Origin: Caenorhabditis elegans
Lineage: Eukaryota > Nematoda > Chromadorea > Rhabditida > Rhabditidae
Length of the DNA stretch: 64,000 bases
Reading direction: 5' to 3'
Assembly (NCBI RefSeq): GCF_000002985.6
Contig: NC_003281.10
Location: 5,456,001-5,520,000, forward strand
Part shown: positions 1 to 13,322 of the stretch, piece after piece
Position numbering within the stretch: position 1 is the first letter of the stretch
Layout of the letters: each line of letters begins with the position of its first letter
Position numbers and translations under genes: made by a program
The notes under the pieces: model-generated
The model's input: only the letters and a program-made list of their open reading frames with translations
What the model was told of the DNA's origin: nothing
Database searches by the model: none

Positions 1-229
1 CTAGGCCTGGAAGAATTTTTTAACTCCACGTGTCGATTTACGAGCATTTGTTTTTTAATGAAAAAAAATTGTTTCAAATTGAAAAATGTATTCAGTATTA
101 TTAATTCATTTTTCTAGTTAAAATTTTTTTTAAACTGAATTTCATTGGTAAAGTAAAATTCTTGGCCTAGTTTCTTCTCCATCTCAAGCTACGTGGCCGC
201 GAAAAGAAAAAACTCGGCCATATTTGAAA

Positions 230-687
230 TACCGTATTTCTTCTATTAATATGGCTGCAATACTATTTTTCGATGGTCTTCCCGCTTGCAATACTATTAG
301 GGAGTGCAAGACTATTAGGGAGTGCAATACTAATTTTCAGAACATTTTTCTGACTTTGAGCTTACTAGTTTTTTCCTGAAAAAGCTCGAATCTTTATGTA
401 AAAATTCAGAAAATTTGATTTTAATAACATATAAGTAACATATAAGTTCAAAAACTTCAATCTTGTAGAAATGTTGTGAAAAACTGTAGCAAAATAGGCA
501 ATTTTTTTTGTTGAAATCCTGAAATTAACGAGACGGGCCTGCAATAAAAAAGAGTAAACGCAAGACTATTAGGGAGTGCAAGACTAATAGGGAGTGCCAT
601 ACTAATTTTCGGAAGGTCTCCGAGGGGCAATACTAATAGGGAGTGCAAGTCTAATAGGGAGGCCATATTAATAGAAGATATACGGTA
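230..687. mobile_element. MITE-like inverted-repeat element, copy A (TA target site)
   Basis: The element runs from 232 to 685 and is flanked by TA on both sides (230-231 and 686-687). The left end reads CCGTATTTCTTCTATTAATA and the right end is its near reverse complement, TATTAATAGAAGATATACGG. The interior holds several copies of an 18-base phrase built on ACTATTAGGGAGTGCAAG. Two further copies lie at 39602-40050 (opposite orientation) and 62049-62165 (internally deleted). It encodes no protein I can support, so it is non-autonomous. The TA target suggests mobilisation by a Tc1/mariner-type transposase. It sits in the intron just upstream of the first visible exon of the next gene. Confidence 0.85.
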
Positions 688-710
688 GCTGATTTTTTTC
701 AAATTTTCAG

Positions 711-3351
711 CTTGACACACTTCTTAAAAACCGGCGAAATCGACCTGCAATCTAATTTGGTAATTCCTGCGATGGATATTTACGATGAAATGGTTTTTAT
801 TGGTGTACGTGATCAACCATACAAATGGCTATATGATCTCTACGAATTCTATCATGAGGAACGTGATTTGGTGGCTGGCAGTGGGCTTCGAGCTCAAGAT
901 GTCATTGAGGGAATGCTCCACAAAATTCTGAAGCCAAAATATAAAAGCTGGTTTCCTATGGGCAATTTGGCGTGGGTTTTGTTCCCAAAAGAAAGGCAAA
1001 AAAATGCTGATTTACAGACGAAACTCCCTGGTAATTCTGCTCGATGAGGTTTGGGAGGATATCATTGAATTGAGCACAAATGGTTTGGAAAGTGAGCTTC
1101 TGGATAGCTCATCACCGAATTACAAGGCAATTTATGATATGGTTGATATTGGAAATGCTTCTCCTGAACAATTGAAGACGAAAAATGGCAAAAACTTGAA
1201 ATTTACTGTTTCGGTGTCTGCACAACGGGATTTGTACGAGATTGAAGCCGAGTTTCAACAACTTTTGACGCCGATCTACAAGCTTCTGAGTGTAAGTGCC
1301 CTTATGGTGATCTAGAAATAAAATAAAATAAATATTCGAAAGATTATAATTTTAGATAGCCTAGAATTAAAAAAATGTTGCAGGCCTAGAAATTTTTAAA
1401 AATTGCTCAGAATACTTTTTGTGGCCTACAAAAATATTTATAAACGCAGACGCAGACATGATTAGTAGTCTGGAAATTTTAAAGTTATCGAAAAAATCAT
1501 GTAAAGATCTAGAAAAATTATTTCTGCCAGTTTCAAATTTCTAGCTAGAACCTAGAAGCTGGTCGATGTAATTTTGTGATTTCCGTATAAAAATTGCGAA
1601 AATTTTCAAGATGGGTTAGAACGTTTTAATTCGTCTGTAAAATTCATCCTAACATAGAAATTGAGTAATAATTTTCCATTTTCAGATTCAATGGTTCCAA
1701 TGTCGGCGGCCGAACTATTTCCACGTCCATCCACCATCAGAAGAGCACTTGGAGCCAAGTGATACAACAGAAGATTTTATATTTCACATGAATCTTGCTC
1801 GAGATATGAGCCGATTTGCTAGATTGATGACTGAAGTTTTCGTGGTGAAAATTCAGGAGTAAGACCATTTTTTTTCTGTGAAATTTTTTTTGAATATATA
1901 AATAATGTTTTTGAATGAATTTAAGAGATATACTTGAGAAATATACGTTAAAAATTGTGATTTTCAGCTTTACCAAGTGGAGAAACGACAAACCAATCGC
2001 TGAGCGATTTGTGGAAGACTTCATCGTATGGCCAATGCCTCCTCATGCAACAACTGATGCAAATGAGGTTTTAAAATTTTTCAAATTTCGAAAAAAAAAA
2101 ATTTTTTTTAAATCACATCTGAAACACATTGAGAAATGGAAGAAAATTCCAACATTCACGAAATTTTTTTTTTTAATTAACAAAAATTTTCGAAACGTTG
2201 AATGGAATTATTTTTTTCTGATTCATTGAGTTCTGTATTTTTTAGCTTATTTTTTTCAAAATATAAAATATATGGTTCTTTTCAAAATCACTTTGAAAAA
2301 TATTGAAAAATGAACGAAAATCCAGAATTTAAAAAAAATCTTTATTTTAGAAAAGTCTTTAATTTCCTATTTTTTCCAGAACGCCTTCATCAATCTTCAC
2401 AAAGATCTCGGACCTCAATTGATACTGGAAGTAAAAGAAAGAATATGGAATAGTAAAGTTGAGAAATACCGTACCGAATATTGGACAAAAGACTATAAAA
2501 TGCGACGACAGGCACAATCAATGCAAGGATTAATGAAAGATCTTCTTTCAATGAAAGATGATAAAGATGCTTTTGTTTCTGTTGGTTCTGCCACATCAAC
2601 TACAACTAAACAGGCATCTTTCGATGAACGGTTACTCAAAATGATGTCTGAAAGTGATTTAGATTGTGAGTGAAGAAAATAAATCAAAAATACCATAAGT
2701 CTTCAATTTGTTTAATTGAAAAATTATAGTAAATTTAAAAATAGCTATTTCTCCAAAGTTTAAATTCTATAATTAATGTTATGAAGGGTAAAATAAATTT
2801 TTAAAGCATTTAAACTTGCTTTTTTTCAGCATCTGAACTACTGGAATCGCTGAAAAATGCTGCAGGAGTGGAGGAAAAAGTAGAATTTTTCGATATGGAA
2901 GACATGAATCAAGTACTCGATATGCTTGATAAAGCCGGACTCAGTAAGAAAGGTAATTTTAGTTTTTGATTTTATTTCAAAATATATAAAATATACTTTT
3001 CGAATAAAAATTGATTTCATTCCCAAAACCTATTCAATTCAAATTGTTCCATTTTTTAATTGAAAAAAAAACGATTAAAAAATCAAATTTTCAAAATATT
3101 GGCTTCTAAAATAATCCAAAATGTATTCATATTGAAAAATTCAATTTCTTCTTTTAGCGGAAGTACAAATCAAAATGTTCGACGGAGACGGAAATGAAAT
3201 TAAAAGTGATGAACTTGATTCAGTTACAAGAAATTTGTTGGATGTGGTTGATGCAACAAAACGATTCAAGGACGTCGAAAAAGCGTATTCTACAAAAATA
3301 TTCGACGATTCTTCTGAAAATTTGGATGACGACGAAGAAAATCGGGATTAA
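711..3351 (+). CDS. 3' part of an unrecognised protein-coding gene (5' end outside or unresolved)
   Basis: I join seven exons in frame: 711-971, 1018-1291, 1686-1858, 1968-2067, 2380-2665, 2830-2952 and 3158-3351 (TAA), giving about 469 residues. Every junction has GT...AG and keeps phase; the first intron is only 46 bases. The acceptor at 710 shows that at least one exon lies upstream, beyond the MITE. The protein is charged and probably soluble: no signal peptide or membrane segment is visible, there is an aromatic-rich middle (FHVHPPSEEH, then ARDMSRFARLMTEVF), and the tail is acidic (DDSSENLDDDEENRD). I do not recognise the family. In C. elegans it would sit just upstream of the fumarate reductase-like gene, separated from it by the foldback transposon. 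The gene call is firm; the function is unknown. Confidence 0.75.
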
Positions 3352-3467
3352 TTTGGGTTGTCTAACACGGTGTTCTTCTAGTCCCGCCAAATTTATGAAT
3401 TGTATTTGCGGCATGGCCGAGCTTTCTCTTCCGCGGCTACGTTGCTAATGTTTTTTTGCTAAATGTA

Positions 3468-5068
3468 CAGTGCTCCACATAATGATACGGCCACCCCCAA
3501 ATTTTGGTATAACTCAAAACTGGGTTGAGATAGCAAAACATAGTTTCTTGTGAAAATGTTCGCTGTACTGGCTAACTTTCAGTTAAGTATTGGAAATATA
3601 CCTGAACCGTTTGTAAAAAATATAAACCATTTTTTCATGAAAAACCATATAAAAAATCCACAAAATGATACGGCCACCCTTGGTTTTCGTTTTCTTTTTT
3701 CGTTTTCTTTGCAATTTTTTTTGCTAAACGTTAAGTTTCATGTTCGTTTGTGTTTTTACAGCTATGGGTCGTGGAATAACTTCAACTGACTACGAAAAAG
3801 GACAAATTGTGCCAAATTATCTCAAGGCTTCTCGAATCGTCAGATTTTTCGTGATTTGAAACTTTCGAGAGATATGATCACTCGATATGCTTCCAATCCT
3901 GCCGCTTATTGCACAAAAAAGTCTTCTGGTCGCACACCTTTTCTTTCTGTCAGACCCAAAAAAAAAACCGTTCGTCGAGCATCCAATTGAACAGTGACTT
4001 GCTCGAAAAGTAGGAGCGAGATGAACCTGGCAGTGTCTGTTGAGGCCGTACGACATGTTCTTTTGAAGTCTCAGTTTAACAAAAGACGAAAATTAAGAAA
4101 GGCTCCATTCATTACCAAAAAACCGCCAAAACCGTATTCAGTTTGCTAAAATCAGTCAGGGAACTAACTGAAGACAAGTGAGGATTACGGTATAATCATT
4201 CAAGCCCAGTTTTTGGTTTCAGTTCATCTTTTCTTTTCTCAAATCGTGCCACTAATCACGGTAGTAATCTGGTTCATTACAGTTAAACTTTTTCTCGTCA
4301 CTGAAGATGAACTGAAACCAAAAACTGGGCTTGAATGATTATACCGTAATCCTCACTTGTCTTCAGTTAGTTCCCTGACTGATTTTAGCAAACTGAATAC
4401 GGTTTTGGCGGTTTTTTGGTAATGAATGGAGCCTTTCTTAATTTTCGTCTTTTGTTAAACTGAGACTTCAAAAGGACATGTCGTACGGCCTCAACAGACA
4501 CTGCCAGGTTCATCTCGCTCCTACTTTTCGAGCAAGTCACTGTTCAATTGGATGCTCGACGAACGGTTTTTTTTTTGGGTCTGACAGAAAGAAAAGGTGT
4601 GCGACCAGAAGACTTTTTTGTGCAATAAGCGGCAGGATTGGAAGCATATCGAGTGATCATATCTCTCGAAAGTTTCCAAATCACGAAAAATCTGACGATT
4701 CGAGAAGCCTTGAGATAATTTGGCACAATTTGTCCTTTTTCGCAGTCAGTTGAAGTTATTCCACGACCCATAACTGTAAAAACACAAACGAACATGAAAC
4801 TTAACGTTTAGCAAAAAAAATTGCAAAGAAAACGAAAAAAGAAAACGAAAACCAAGGGTGGCCGTATCATTTTGTGGATTTTTTAAATATGGTTTTTCAT
4901 GAAAAAATGGTTTATCTTTTTTACAAACGGTTCAGGTATATTTCCAATACTTATCTGAAAGTAAGTTAGTACAGCGAACATTTTCACAAGAAACTATGTT
5001 TTGCTATCTCAACCCAGTTTTGAGTTATACCAAAATTTGGGGTGGCCGTATCATTATGTGGAGCACTG
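3468..5068. mobile_element. Long foldback element of Tc1 type (two ~763-base inverted arms)
   Basis: Arms of about 763 and 765 bases (3468-4230 and 4304-5068) are near-perfect reverse complements separated by a 73-base spacer. The outer ends start CAGTGCTCCACATAATGATA and are flanked by TA at 3466-3467 and 5069-5070, the Tc1/mariner signature. Each arm contains the start of a Tc1-type transposase DNA-binding region: near 3764 on + a reading frame begins MGRGITSTDYEKGQ, followed by helix-turn-helix-like SGRTPFLSVRP and KKKTVRRASN. The mirror copy is read on the minus strand near 4771. No catalytic DDE region is present, so it cannot encode a full transposase. It looks like the 5' half of a Tc1-like transposon duplicated head to head. 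Arms differ at scattered single bases and small indels. Confidence 0.9.
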
Positions 5069-5385
5069 TAGTATCGATACTACTAGATCAAAAGTAAATG
5101 TGAATAGTTACGGTTATGAATTATTGATTGTTTTTCCCCATCACTTTTTTTTCATGCTTCCCAGATGCCTTATCCATGTGAATATATTTATTCAAAAATC
5201 AGCTTTAATTTATTTTATATTTTCCCTTTTTTTCGGTTTTTCTCCTATGTTAGACATTCCATAAATAATGGGTTTTTAAAAAATAATTCTGTCTAATTTT
5301 TTCGGCGGTTTTAACCAATTTTCTATCATTTTCTATAATTTCCCTTTGTGTCCGTTGTTGAAATTTCCCCATTGACAGACATTTG

Positions 5386-8044
<2,659 letters not shown>

Positions 8045-8370
8045 TTCGAATATTTTTACAGAAAAAACTCAGTTTTGTGGCTCAATTCTACAGTATAATT
8101 CAGAAATTTTCAGTTAAAAAAAACATTTTTTCGCGATCCGGGATTCCCGGACCCCTGTAGATAATGATTCATTTACTAGTTCCAACCAACTTTATATGTT
8201 TTTATTATATCTACTACTCTATTCAGCATTTTTATTTTTCTTGTGATTTGCATCTTTATGGGTTCTTCTACACATATATTTATTTCTCATTTTCTCTTCA
8301 TTTTCACACTCTCTCGTATTTATCGTGTTTCCTTCTTCGTATTGTGGTGTGTTTTTGGGTAATAAATGTG

Positions 8371-8397
8371 TTTTATTTTCAGAAGAAGCGGCAGACG
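8371..8397 (+). other. Probable spliced-leader trans-splice acceptor before the EAPP-like gene
   Basis: A strong acceptor TTTTATTTTCAG ends at 8382, only 15 bases before the start codon at 8398. The preceding 8045-8370 is AT-rich sequence with no coding exon that would need joining. The gap from the upstream stop (8044) is about 340 bases, compatible with either an independent trans-spliced gene or a two-gene operon processed with SL2. The sequence alone does not decide between them. Confidence 0.55.
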
Positions 8398-11300
8398 ATG
8401 ATGATCAACGATGACGATGAGACGTTCGATGACCAATATCCAGCAGATGAAGTGACCGCAGCAACGATGCGTAGACTTGCTTTTGAAAAAATGGATGATG
8501 ATTATTATCTCGGTGGAGCTGTTGGGGATGAAGTTTTTGATTCAGAGGATGATGTGAGGTAAATACACTGGAAAATGGGAGAAATTGTAATCAATGCCAA
8601 AAAAAGGAAATGCACAGCGTAAAAATTTTGGAAAAAAAAACTATTTTTCACTAAAATCACATGAATTTCTAAGTTTCCACCTTTTAAAAAAATCAGACAC
8701 CGCTCGCAGGTTACGGTAGCAGTAATCCCCGACGCAGCTGAAATTCTTGCTACAGTACTCCATGCAGAAGTATTCAAAGAAAACGACCTTTTTTGGTTAC
8801 TGTAGCTAAATTTTAATATGTTGGTTCAATAGAAAATCATTTTTGAGAAATATCCCTACTTCATCGAAAAATCAAGTTTTATTTCAAAACTATCCCGCTG
8901 ATCAAACAAACACAGTATTCCTAGGCGAATCTAGTCCGATTCGGGAAATGTTTCTGACAAATTCAGTTGAGAACATTGTCCTTTGATATCATTCATGTAA
9001 TATATTTCTAATCTAAGATAAACTTTGTCGAAAAAGTGCGTCAGAGATAAGTGAAGAAATAATGAAGATATAAGAGAGGGAAGTCCTCATTCATCAATTC
9101 TGAAGCCTATTGATAGGCGTTTAAAGAACACTCCCAATACACACGCGAGATCAAAAAACCAATACACAAAAACACTTGTACTTTTATAGAAAATTTCCGA
9201 TTTGATATTTTGAATTTCCCGCCAAAACCGTCGTGTCAATTTACGAGCCCGGTTTTCTTTCTACTTCTAATTTTTTTTTGGAATTTCCGTGTTCCTATCG
9301 AACTGTTTTAGAGTTTGAATACTCACGCTATCGACTCTTGGAGATTTACACAAAAGCTGTATTTTGGGTCTCAAAGGGAAAAATCATTGCTACCGTAACC
9401 CATCACTGCGAGACCCACGCTCACGGGTACGGTAGCTGATAATACTTTGTTTACCAGGACCACCGCTTTCTAAAAACATTTAAAAAAAAATAAAATTAAC
9501 TAAAATATTATTCCAGCTCGGACGATGAGGTGAAGACGCATCTTCGGAAACTTGCTGGAATCGAAAAAGAAGTCACAAAAGATGCATTCGGTCGCCGTCG
9601 ACGTCGTTCTGAATTCGAAGATGACATGGACGATGAGCTTGATCGAAGCATCACAGACTATGCTAGCGAGCATCTTGGATTGAAACCGAAAGTTGTGGAA
9701 ATTGAGGATGTTCCTGAGAAATCTGAGAAAAAAGAAATTAAAAAAGAAGAATCTTCAAATCCGAAATATGATGAAGAATGCCAGCAGGCTGATGAGCAGT
9801 GGCGCCGTGAAACCGATGATGTTGAACGGAAAATGGCGGCTCTGGAGCTTCTTCCCTATGATGTGGACCTTACTGATAGTGAAGTTGATCCAGAAATGCC
9901 TGCGGCAGTGCTGAAGGATAAAAGTGGTCAAGCTGTGAAGCTGGTGTATAGTTGTAAGAATGGAGAGATGTTCGATGTGGAGGATCGGAGGAAGGTTCAG
10001 AAGGAGCGGAGAATGAGAATTGCAGCTTCCAGGATTCCAGAGAAGAAACGAAGAGAAAAAATGATAAAGACAGTGGTGGAGACATTTACGCAAAATGATG
10101 TGGAGAGTGTGGAGGGTTCAGTTAAGGTATATTAAAAAATAATTTTGAACTGATACCGAAAACCAAAATTTGAAATCGAAGAGAATTCCCACAAAAAACC
10201 GAAAATTTCCGAGAAAAAATTAAATTGCCAAAATGCCAAAATTCAAAAAAAATCCATCCTATAGGTGGCAAAACTATGTTCAAAAATTCTCGAAAAACGT
10301 ATTTTTCAAAATTATAAATTTCAGGAATTTAAATTTGCTTATTCGATTTTATACGTTTTCAAAAAAGCACATTTATGCAATTTTCGGATGAGAATTTCTG
10401 AAAGAAAATTTGGAAAAAATTTTTAAAATTTTTGTTACAGAAAATATACGAGGAAAAAGCGAAACCCTCCCAACCACTTGCTTCGATTCTCAAAAAGACT
10501 GTATCACCACAGAAAAAGATGAAATTGGAAGAAGAAGAAGAAGCTCCGAAAGTGGTACATATGGAAACAGATGAAGCTACTGCTGAAGAAGAGACAAATC
10601 CCATTAAACGAGCAGCAATGGATAGACTGAAAGAAATTGAAAAGAATGATGAATTACTGTATGATGATCAAGAAGATGAAGACAATGAAAAATGGGTCAA
10701 AGAGCATCGGAAAATCGCTAGAGGGTATGGTAGTTTGGTTAGAAAACATTGAAAGACAAGTCAATTGGACTGGGAGGTTGAATGCTGTAAATTAAAAAAA
10801 TTTCACTTTTTCGGTTTTTGAGACAAATTTAAATACGTAATGCTCGATTTATAAAACAGAAATTAATCATAGTTTTTTTTTCCTATCAAAAAACTATACA
10901 AATAACGACAAAAAATTTCAGATCAGATGCTCCCGGAAGTTCAGAAGCCGATGGAGTTCTCTCGTGTCCCGGATGTATGGTTGAGCTCACTAGAGATTGT
11001 CAGCGTCACGAGATTTACAAAACGCAATACAGGTACAGTAATCCATTTGAACCCGGTTTAATTATTCCTCGAAAAAAAAACACCTAAAACTTGGTTAAAC
11101 CTTGATTCTCTTGTAGTCCTGCACATCTTCAAGCAGACGCCTGCCTACCTACCTCAATATTTTTCTCGTTTAGTGTTACATTTATTTCCTGCAAATTGGT
11201 AGGCACGAAGAGCCGCCTAGGAGACCTCAATACTGAATAACCTTCTCTTTTTCAGGGCAATGTTCGTCACAAATTGCCAGCTGGACGGTGAGAAAATGGC

Positions 11301-11545
11301 AATAGAAAAGACCGGAAAAGATCGTCGCCGCGACCGGCAAAAGGCCAAAAAATCGGGAAAAATGGTGAGTTGGAAGGACATATGGTGCACCTGTCTATCT
11401 CTTGACTAATTTACAGGCAGATGGTCCAGTATTACCTGATGAAATGTACACACAAGTCAAATGTTCATCGTGTGGTACGATTGTGGCAATGATGGATTCG
11501 GATGAGATTTATCACTTTTTCAATGTTCTTGCCGGTTACTCCTAG
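8398..11545 (+). CDS. E2F-associated phosphoprotein (EAPP) homologue
   Basis: Six exons (8398-8558, 9517-10126, 10441-10724, 10922-11032, 11256-11364, 11417-11545) give 467 residues. The N-terminal two-thirds is acidic and low in complexity ([27 protein letters not shown]). The C-terminus carries the family's conserved block: [31 protein letters not shown] and, after an intron, [13 protein letters not shown]. The CPGC and CSSC pairs suggest a zinc-binding fold. Vertebrate EAPP is nuclear and modulates E2F-dependent transcription and proliferation; the same role in a worm is inference. A lysine-rich stretch in exon 3 ([15 protein letters not shown]) may serve nuclear import. Intron 1 (8559-9516) is about 960 bases and shows nothing but AT-rich filler and short dispersed repeats. 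There are two possible start codons in a row (8398, 8401). Confidence 0.9.
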
Positions 11546-13249
11546 AAGTTTATATGGTCTTTTTTCATATCTAATCTTGTTTTTATTGTTGTTCTTTCAC
11601 TTCCGGGAATTTTTGTGTTACAGTTAAAAAACTAAAAATTAATTTAAAACCAGAAGTTTTTTAATGTTTTTCTCAGAAATATCGCAAAAATTGAAGTTTT
11701 GTGTGGAGTACTAACTAAAGAACTAACGGTTTTGAATTTCTTTTTTTGGTTATTTTCTCTGAAACCGTCATATTTATCACACTTCTCCGTTTTTCAAGTT
11801 TAGAAACTTATTTTCAAAGTTCCTGTGTTAAAAATTCCCCCATTCTCCCAGTTTTGCACATTTCCACCAGTTTGTTGAATGTTTTAGATCTCTTTTTTTT
11901 CATCCTATTCTTCTACTTGTTCACCCCAATTATCATCAAACTGTATCCATTTTCTTATATTTGTCAAAAAGATAAAAGAAAAATAAGATGGACGCCGTTC
12001 GTACCTTTGATCACAAATCGGGGTGGGACACTCTTCCATTTTGCCGATTATCGAGATTAGAAAGATTGAAAAAGGGATGTGGAATCTCGCTTTTTGTTGG
12101 GAAAGAAGAAAAGGTTTACAAGAAAAGCGTTGTTGCAGTCAATCAACAAAAAGATAAAAAAGAAAAGAGATGGCGTCGTCACTTCCGATGCGGAAAACCC
12201 GACATTCCGATGTTCTGAAGGACGGGACGGGCACCTATGTCCCCCTGGCCACCCAGAAATGTTATCTTTTTTATCACTGAAGATTATCATTTATCTCGTG
12301 GATAAATATGCTTCCGCATAACTTACTGGTTTGGGGTCAATCGGAAAGCCGGATTTTCATAGATTATTTATTTCAAGACTTTCAAAAATTTAAACGTGGC
12401 CGTGAAGAAAAAAAAAAGAAAAGTTGATGGCCGAGCTTACATTAGAAGAGCATTTAATAGATGATAGCTTTTTTCAATGAAATTAATAATTTAAAAAATT
12501 TTGCAGTTTCTCCATAATTTCAAAATTAGAACCATTTCTTGATTTTTGAGGTGGCCTGGAAAAAAGTAGGTGACCGAGTTTAGATTAATTTTGGTTTGTT
12601 CGAGTAAATCTGAAAAGTGGTATTTTAGTGCCTTTCTTCAAAATTTATAAAAAATAATTTGTTAACTTTTCGGAAAAATTACAAGCTTTTTGGTTTTGCG
12701 TTAAAAAATGATGTTTTTTTCGGGTTTTCTGATTTTTTAAGTTTTCAAATTTTCGAGACAATTTTTTCAAATGTTTTTTTGGCATTTTTGGCAATCCCTT
12801 TCTATATTCCATGCCAGCTACTAATATCATTTACAATTTCACTTCCGTTGTGTTCTGATTGTTGATGTTCACGTGACATATTAGGGGATTAACTGTTCCC
12901 TCTCACAGGAATCTCTAGAAATCTTGTTCAATTCTCAAAAGTTCCCCTCGTTTACAATCTCTTATCATCATTATCATCAAATCTCAACTATATATCTGTA
13001 CTTGGAAAGCCGTTTTTCTTTTTTTTTTTTTTTTTTCTCTCAAAATCAGAGGACAAGGTCGCCTATTTTGCACGGAAAAATGGAGGGAGGATTTGAAGAC
13101 AATTAGGTACTCTTGATGCATTTCAAACAACGACTTATTTGATAAGCATTTTAAATTGAGAAATTTAAAACAAAAATAAAGGGAAATTGGAACGGAAATG
13201 AAAGTACAAACGACTCGTTGGTCACGCCCACGGAATGAGAACTGCAAGA

Positions 13250-13322
13250 CCAATCAGCGATTTGCTCCGACCACTTTCCAACCAATCAGACGGAGTGGGC
13301 GGAGTTAGAAGACGCTTATTGG
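13250..13322. promoter_or_regulatory. Cluster of CCAAT boxes
   Basis: CCAATCAG occurs at 13250-13257 and again at 13282-13289, and the reverse form ATTGG at 13318-13322, all within 73 bases. Between them lies GAGTGGGCGGAG, a GC-box-like string. Two same-strand boxes about 32 bases apart, plus an inverted one, in an otherwise AT-rich 7 kb region is an NF-Y-type arrangement. Which gene it would serve is unclear: lon-1 starts 5.2 kb away and the EAPP-like gene ends 1.7 kb before it. Confidence 0.4.

Noticed and set aside
457..720. Minus-strand frame starting MCQAENLKK, and the similar plus-strand frame at 39485-39763
   Set aside because: Both lie inside MITE copies A and B and encode the repeated internal unit; the similarity comes from the repeat, not from a protein family.
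4478..4753. Open frame starting MSYGLNRHCQVHLAPTFRAS, also found mirrored at 3817-4056
   Set aside because: It is the antisense shadow of the Tc1-like transposase start in the two foldback arms, not a gene; the identical pair only reflects the palindrome.
8045..11545. Firm call of a fumarate reductase-EAPP operon
   Set aside because: The 340-base gap and nearby acceptor are compatible with SL2 trans-splicing, but nothing in the DNA separates this from an independent SL1-spliced gene.
11746..12321. Several overlapping open frames after the EAPP-like gene
   Set aside because: Short, overlapping in several frames, with no splice partners and biased composition; they look like chance frames in a 3' flanking region.
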